Source: CAYJEQ01 sp964369235 (GTDB lineage: Bacteria; Bacillota; Clostridia; Oscillospirales; Ruminococcaceae). From it: a stretch of 64,000 nt of DNA. Positions 60,652 to 64,000 of the stretch are shown here, in pieces. Under the pieces are notes generated by a model, which saw nothing but the letters and a program-made list of their open reading frames with translations, was not told the origin of the DNA and ran no database searches. A program made the position numbers and the translations under genes. The DNA is taken from contig CAYJEQ010000002.1 in assembly GCA_964369235.1 (NCBI GenBank), positions 1 to 64,000 of the forward strand, read 5' to 3'. How positions within the stretch are numbered: the stretch's first letter is position 1; every line of letters begins with the position of its first letter.

Positions 60652-60711
60652 TAAGGAGAATTATTAGTTATGCTCTAACCATTTGGTTATATAGAAAGGA
60701 CTGGTCATATT

Positions 60712-61341
60712 ATGTCAACTGGCGAAATTATTAAAGCTACTAGAAAAGCTAAAGGTTTTTCTGTAAAGGTTATATCGGAACAAACTGGGATTTCCAGTGC
60801 AACATTATTTCGTTATGAGAACGGAGAAATTTCCAAAATACCTATGAATAACATTATCGCCATTGCCAAGGTGCTACAGGTACCTACTGCAAAACTTATG
60901 GGAGATAATTCTCCTGAGGTAATGGGTGGTGACATAGCTGGCACCGAGCCACTGCCAGCCTTTAAAATGCTACCTATTCTAGGACAGATTGCCTGTGGTG
61001 AGCCACTTTTTGCCGAGGGTAATATTTCTGGTTATCAGGGTGTTCCCAGTGATATTCCAGCTGATTTTATACTGAGATGTCAAGGGGATAGTATGATTAA
61101 TGCCCGTATATATCACGATGATATTGTATATGTAAAAAGCCAAAATTACGGCGAAAACGGTGATATAGTGGTAGCTATGATAGACGACTGTGCCACCTTA
61201 AAAAGACTGTATAAATACCCTGGACAGGTGGTATTACAGCCAGAAAACCCCAACTATCCACCACTGATATATACAGAAAATGATTTTGAGAATGTGTTTA
61301 TAATTGGCAAGGTGGTAGGTTTTACCAGCAAATGCCTATAA
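60712..61341 (+). CDS. CI/LexA-like transcriptional repressor with S24 autoprotease domain
   Basis: 209 residues. HTH_3/XRE DNA-binding domain (about 3-58: FSVKVISEQTGISSATLFRYENGEISK), then a LexA-type S24 domain with the cleavage site in QIACGEP (C95-G96), catalytic Ser in GDSMIN (S127) and Lys in ATLKRL (K164). Such repressors cleave themselves when RecA is activated by DNA damage. The XRE head marks it as a phage-type repressor, not host LexA. ATG after GAAAGGACTGGTC. Divergent from the terminase operon; fahA-like gene follows after 24 bases. Confidence 0.93.
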   Translation: MSTGEIIKATRKAKGFSVKVISEQTGISSATLFRYENGEISKIPMNNIIAIAKVLQVPTAKLMGDNSPEVMGGDIAGTEPLPAFKMLPILGQIACGEPLFAEGNISGYQGVPSDIPADFILRCQGDSMINARIYHDDIVYVKSQNYGENGDIVVAMIDDCATLKRLYKYPGQVVLQPENPNYPPLIYTENDFENVFIIGKVVGFTSKCL

Positions 61342-61365
61342 TAATTTTAAAGGAGTGTATCTATT

Positions 61366-62247
61366 ATGAAATTCCTGCGCTACGAAAGAGAAGATAAAAC
61401 CTATCTAGGCATTATTCCACAGGGTTATGAGGAAATTATCCCAGTGGAAAATATCCCCCTAATCTCAAATTATAGTGATATGGTGGAGCTAATTAGATTT
61501 TTAGATGATGATAATTTTTTAAAGCTTAAAGGTATTGTAGAAACCAATAGTTATACCACTGTGGCAATGTCACAGGTAAAACTCCTTTCCCCCATTAAAC
61601 GCCCTCCCCACGACATTATTGCAGTAGGGGTAAACTATCGTGACCATCGTGAGGAATGTATGGATACCACAGCCACTGTAGACTCACCTATACCTGTATT
61701 TTTCTCTAAGCGTGCCAGCTATATCTACGGTAGTGGACAGGTGTTACCACCAGTATACAGCTATGATAGATACCTAGATTACGAGGTGGAACTGGCAGTA
61801 ATTATTGGCAAAGAAGGCAAGGATATAACTACTGATAAGGCTTTGGATTATGTTTTTGGTTACAGTGTATTTAACGATTTATCCTGTCGTAAATTCCAGA
61901 AATCCCATCAGCAGTGGTTTAAGGGCAAATCCCTAGATGGTCTGTCAGCAATGGGGCCTTATATAATCCATAAATCAGCCCTTTCCCATCCACTAAATCT
62001 TAATATCTCCACAAAAGTTAACGGGCAAACAAGACAAAGTTCTAACACCAGTCTGTTTATTACAGGTGTAGAGGAGATTATATCTGATTTCTCCCGTGGA
62101 CTTACTATAGAAACAGGGGATATATTTATAACAGGCACCCCAGGTGGGGTAGCATGGGCTATGAAACCACCTGTTTATCTAAAGTCAGGTGACATAGTAG
62201 AGTGCACTATAGAAAATATCGGAACACTAAGTAATACTATAGAATAA
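61366..62247 (+). CDS. fumarylacetoacetate hydrolase (FAH) family protein
   Basis: 293 residues. An N-terminal 70-residue region, then a FAH domain with IIAVGVNYRDHREE, YDRYLDYEVELAVIIGKEG (the metal-binding E-x-E set), FGYSVFNDLSCRKFQ, KSLDGLSAMGPYI and GDIFITGTPGGVAW. Members hydrolyse or decarboxylate C-C bonds in acylpyruvates and related acids. ATG after AAAGGAGTGTATCTATT, and only 24 bases after the repressor stop, so the two are probably cotranscribed. Confidence 0.92.
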   Translation: MKFLRYEREDKTYLGIIPQGYEEIIPVENIPLISNYSDMVELIRFLDDDNFLKLKGIVETNSYTTVAMSQVKLLSPIKRPPHDIIAVGVNYRDHREECMDTTATVDSPIPVFFSKRASYIYGSGQVLPPVYSYDRYLDYEVELAVIIGKEGKDITTDKALDYVFGYSVFNDLSCRKFQKSHQQWFKGKSLDGLSAMGPYIIHKSALSHPLNLNISTKVNGQTRQSSNTSLFITGVEEIISDFSRGLTIETGDIFITGTPGGVAWAMKPPVYLKSGDIVECTIENIGTLSNTIE

Positions 62248-62294
62248 GGCTGTATAAGAAAAAGGCTCTTTCTTAACATTTGCCATAGAACCAG

Positions 62295-62339
62295 AAAAAA
62301 ACTCAGACTGGGTATTCACCCTCAGTCTGAGTTTTTTTA
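62295..62339 (+). terminator. Rho-independent terminator after FAH gene
   Basis: Stem AAACTCAGACTG/CAGTCTGAGTTT with flanking A and T runs. Ends the repressor-FAH transcript. Confidence 0.9.
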
Positions 62340-62342
62340 ATT

Positions 62343-62443
62343 AAAGCCCGCTGAACAACCCAAAAACATACTTATAGGTTTATTTAATATGTTTTTGGGT
62401 GTTTCAGGGTGCAAAGTTTTTAATCCGTTATTATAAAAACTTT
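62343..62443. repeat. double-hairpin intergenic repeat, copy B (inverted relative to copy A)
   Basis: Reverse complement of 1-101 with seven mismatches. Its AAAGTTTTTA stem extends to 14 bp with GTGC/GCAC outer bases (to about 62447), outside the aligned region. Lies in the gap between the FAH terminator and the nitroreductase gene. Confidence 0.8.
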
Positions 62444-62557
62444 GCACTCTGAATTCATTTATAAACCTCAAAATGCCCTTGTTTTGAGATACTGTGTGCT
62501 TAGCACCCAGTTATTCAGTAAGCATTAATTATTATTTAGTTTTACATCTACAGCTTA

Positions 62558-63058
62558 CTATATATATCTAACTCGGCTTTGGTCATATCTATCTACAAAA
62601 CGATTAGCCTCTGGATCCTTGGGATGACCTATAGCTATAACTGCATAGGGTAGAATATTCTCTTCTAGGCTGTATAGCTTACTAATATAGCTCATTCTCT
62701 GACTATCTGGTGCAGTACCTAGCCATACTGAGCCTAGGTTTAGTTCCACTGCTTGTAGCTGGATATTCTGGGTTACTGCTCCTAAATCCTGTTCCCAGTG
62801 TTCTGGGTATTTCATTCTATCTTTGTTACCTAGGACTATAATAGCTAGGGGGGAGTTTTTCAAACAGCTTGCATAGGGATTATAATCTGATAGCTCTACT
62901 AAATCTGCCTTCTTGCTTACCACAATAAACTCCCAAGGCTGTTGGTTGCCAGCAGATGGTGCCTGCATACCAGCACGAAGGAGCTTTTCTACATCCTCTT
63001 TAGTTACTTCCTTGTCTAAAAACTGTCTTACACTTCTTCTTGTAAAAATCATATTCAT
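62558..63058 (-). CDS. nitroreductase family protein
   Basis: 166 residues. FMN-binding RRSVRQF near residue 7, MQAPSAGNQQPWEFIVV, the LGSVWLG segment and AVIAIGHPKD are characteristic. FMN-dependent NAD(P)H oxidoreductase, substrate unknown; short forms like this are usual in Clostridia. ATG after AAAGGCAGTGTAGTATT. No operon partner. Confidence 0.92.
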   Translation of the reverse strand: MNMIFTRRSVRQFLDKEVTKEDVEKLLRAGMQAPSAGNQQPWEFIVVSKKADLVELSDYNPYASCLKNSPLAIIVLGNKDRMKYPEHWEQDLGAVTQNIQLQAVELNLGSVWLGTAPDSQRMSYISKLYSLEENILPYAVIAIGHPKDPEANRFVDRYDQSRVRYI

Positions 63059-63162
63059 AATACTACACTGCCTTTCTAAAAATGTAATTATTAAAGCCGT
63101 ACATACCTAATCCTAATAAGTTATAGGTTAAGGCGTGGGTGACTAACCAATATACAGTTTGG

Positions 63163-63966
63163 TTACGCTGGTGTTTGGATATGATCCCAATCACTGCCAA
63201 AAATATCTGTAAGCATCCAGTTAAATGCCTTCTGACGCTCTATTACCACACCGATGTTAAATCCTGTAGGCTCTGCTGTTTTCTTTACTCTGCTTTCGAT
63301 AAAGCTCCAGTGATATCTCATCATTAGATCCTGTGCTTCCATTAGAGTTTCTATGTCTAGCTCCTTAGTTTTACCTAGCAGATTTTCTATATTTTCTCCA
63401 TCTAATACCAGTCTTGCCATTGCCGAAACATTGCAAATCTCATTTGTAGGATTTAGCTCCTCTATTAGTCCTACAGCCCACATCATGGTAGCTGCGCACT
63501 CATACTGCCAAGAATATTTAATGGTGTTTTGCTCATTAAATTCCTCACTGTTAATATATTCTAGCTCCTGTGGTGTCATATGAGCCATAATACCATACAT
63601 CTGCTCCATTCTATTTACAGCATCTAGTGCCTTCTTATTATCATGGTTTTCCTCGGTCATAACAAACTCAGAATACAGCGCACAAGCAAAGATACAAAGA
63701 CCACGACTTAGAATTTCCTCCTTAGATCTTGCTCTAATATCACCCTGAGCTAAAGCCAGTTTCATATGCTCCATATAAGGGATATTTTCTTTCTTTAGCT
63801 TTTGGATATTCTTATTATATCTAGCATTATCTTCTGCTGTAGGCTCTGCCTTATTAGGTACAAGTCTTTTAGCTGTAACAGTAGGGGTTAACTTCTCTAG
63901 GTCACTTTTCCCTTCTGGGTTAAATACCAGTTTATTCTCACCGTTAATAATATCAAGATTATTCAT
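63163..63966 (-). CDS. DUF4272 family protein
   Basis: 267 residues. RSKEEILSRGLCIFACALYSEFV, WQYECAATMMWAVGLIEELNPTNEICNVSAMARLV and ILWRYHW-type ends (MMRYHWSFIES) match the DUF4272 pattern. No known catalytic motif and no membrane segment. ATG at 63966 with a weak ribosome site. Function unknown. Confidence 0.75.
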   Translation of the reverse strand: MNNLDIINGENKLVFNPEGKSDLEKLTPTVTAKRLVPNKAEPTAEDNARYNKNIQKLKKENIPYMEHMKLALAQGDIRARSKEEILSRGLCIFACALYSEFVMTEENHDNKKALDAVNRMEQMYGIMAHMTPQELEYINSEEFNEQNTIKYSWQYECAATMMWAVGLIEELNPTNEICNVSAMARLVLDGENIENLLGKTKELDIETLMEAQDLMMRYHWSFIESRVKKTAEPTGFNIGVVIERQKAFNWMLTDIFGSDWDHIQTPA

Positions 63967-64000
63967 AATAAGGTAGCTATTTAGCTTATTAGCTGTGTGT

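Noticed and set aside
46425..61341. Phage-derived cluster as a tailocin (headless tail bacteriocin)
   Set aside because: Portal, scaffold, capsid and terminase are all present and no tube, sheath or tape-measure gene is seen, so a headless tail particle does not fit.
46405..62450. Attachment sites or a tRNA insertion point for a prophage
   Set aside because: I compared the sequence around fliC and around fahA and found no direct repeat pair or tRNA gene. The 101-bp repeat at 62343 pairs with position 1 in inverted, not direct, orientation.

Overview
This is an AT-rich chromosome segment from a motile, endospore-forming member of the Clostridia, probably related to Lachnospirales. The evidence is spore genes (gpr, yqfC, yqfD, ylbJ and a BofC-like protein), a Gram-positive-type flagellar operon (fliY, cheC, cheD, cheV, flbD, sigD), AGGAGG-type ribosome sites and frequent TTG/GTG starts. 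I cannot name the genus. No rRNA, tRNA, CRISPR array or intact transposase was seen.

Layout. 1-9.5 kb: a VOC/glyoxalase gene, a BofC-like spore protein, penicillin-binding protein 1A, divergent gpr/rpsT, an HD-domain protein, an SMI1/KNR4 protein, yqfC-yqfD and ylbJ. 9.5-11.3 kb: pnuC-nadR, a nicotinamide riboside salvage operon. 11.4-37.5 kb, all minus strand: one very long fla/che operon, in transcription order flgB-fliE-fliF-fliG-fliH-fliI-fliJ-fliK-flgD-flg_new-flgE-flbD-motA-motB-fliM-cheY-flgC-fliY-fliO-fliP-fliQ-fliR-flhB-flhA-sigD-flgF-flgG-cheC-cheD-cheV-parA-comFB. A good SigA-type promoter lies at its head. flgC is displaced, fliL, flhF and flhG are absent, and a ParA-ComFB pair ends the operon. 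37.9-46.3 kb: a PilZ protein, an orphan FlhB C-terminal domain with a FliK-like protein, cheA-cheW-cheR behind a SigD promoter, and flagellin behind a second SigD promoter.

46.4-61.3 kb: a compact phage-derived cluster. Thirteen minus-strand genes encode terminase, a small membrane protein, portal, a Com-like zinc finger, scaffold, capsid, a small beta-rich protein, short-tail/adaptor proteins, fibre-like proteins, holin, amidase and a possible ejection protein. They are controlled by a divergent LexA/CI-type cleavable repressor with visible TCATWWATGA operators. There is no integrase, excisionase, replication gene or att site, and no gene is visibly broken. It looks like a domesticated short-tailed particle, for example a gene-transfer-agent candidate, more than a normal prophage. 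One phage gene carries the same palindromic leader found before flgB and fliJ. The repressor appears cotranscribed with a fumarylacetoacetate hydrolase family gene.

61.3-64 kb: the FAH-family hydrolase, a nitroreductase and a DUF4272 protein.

Several small non-coding repeat families are scattered in the window: three ~75-bp hairpin elements, two inverted ~101-bp double-hairpin elements near the ends, three copies of the palindromic leader, a ~215-bp MITE-like insertion and a 32-bp direct repeat around a hairpin, the last two inside the phage cluster.
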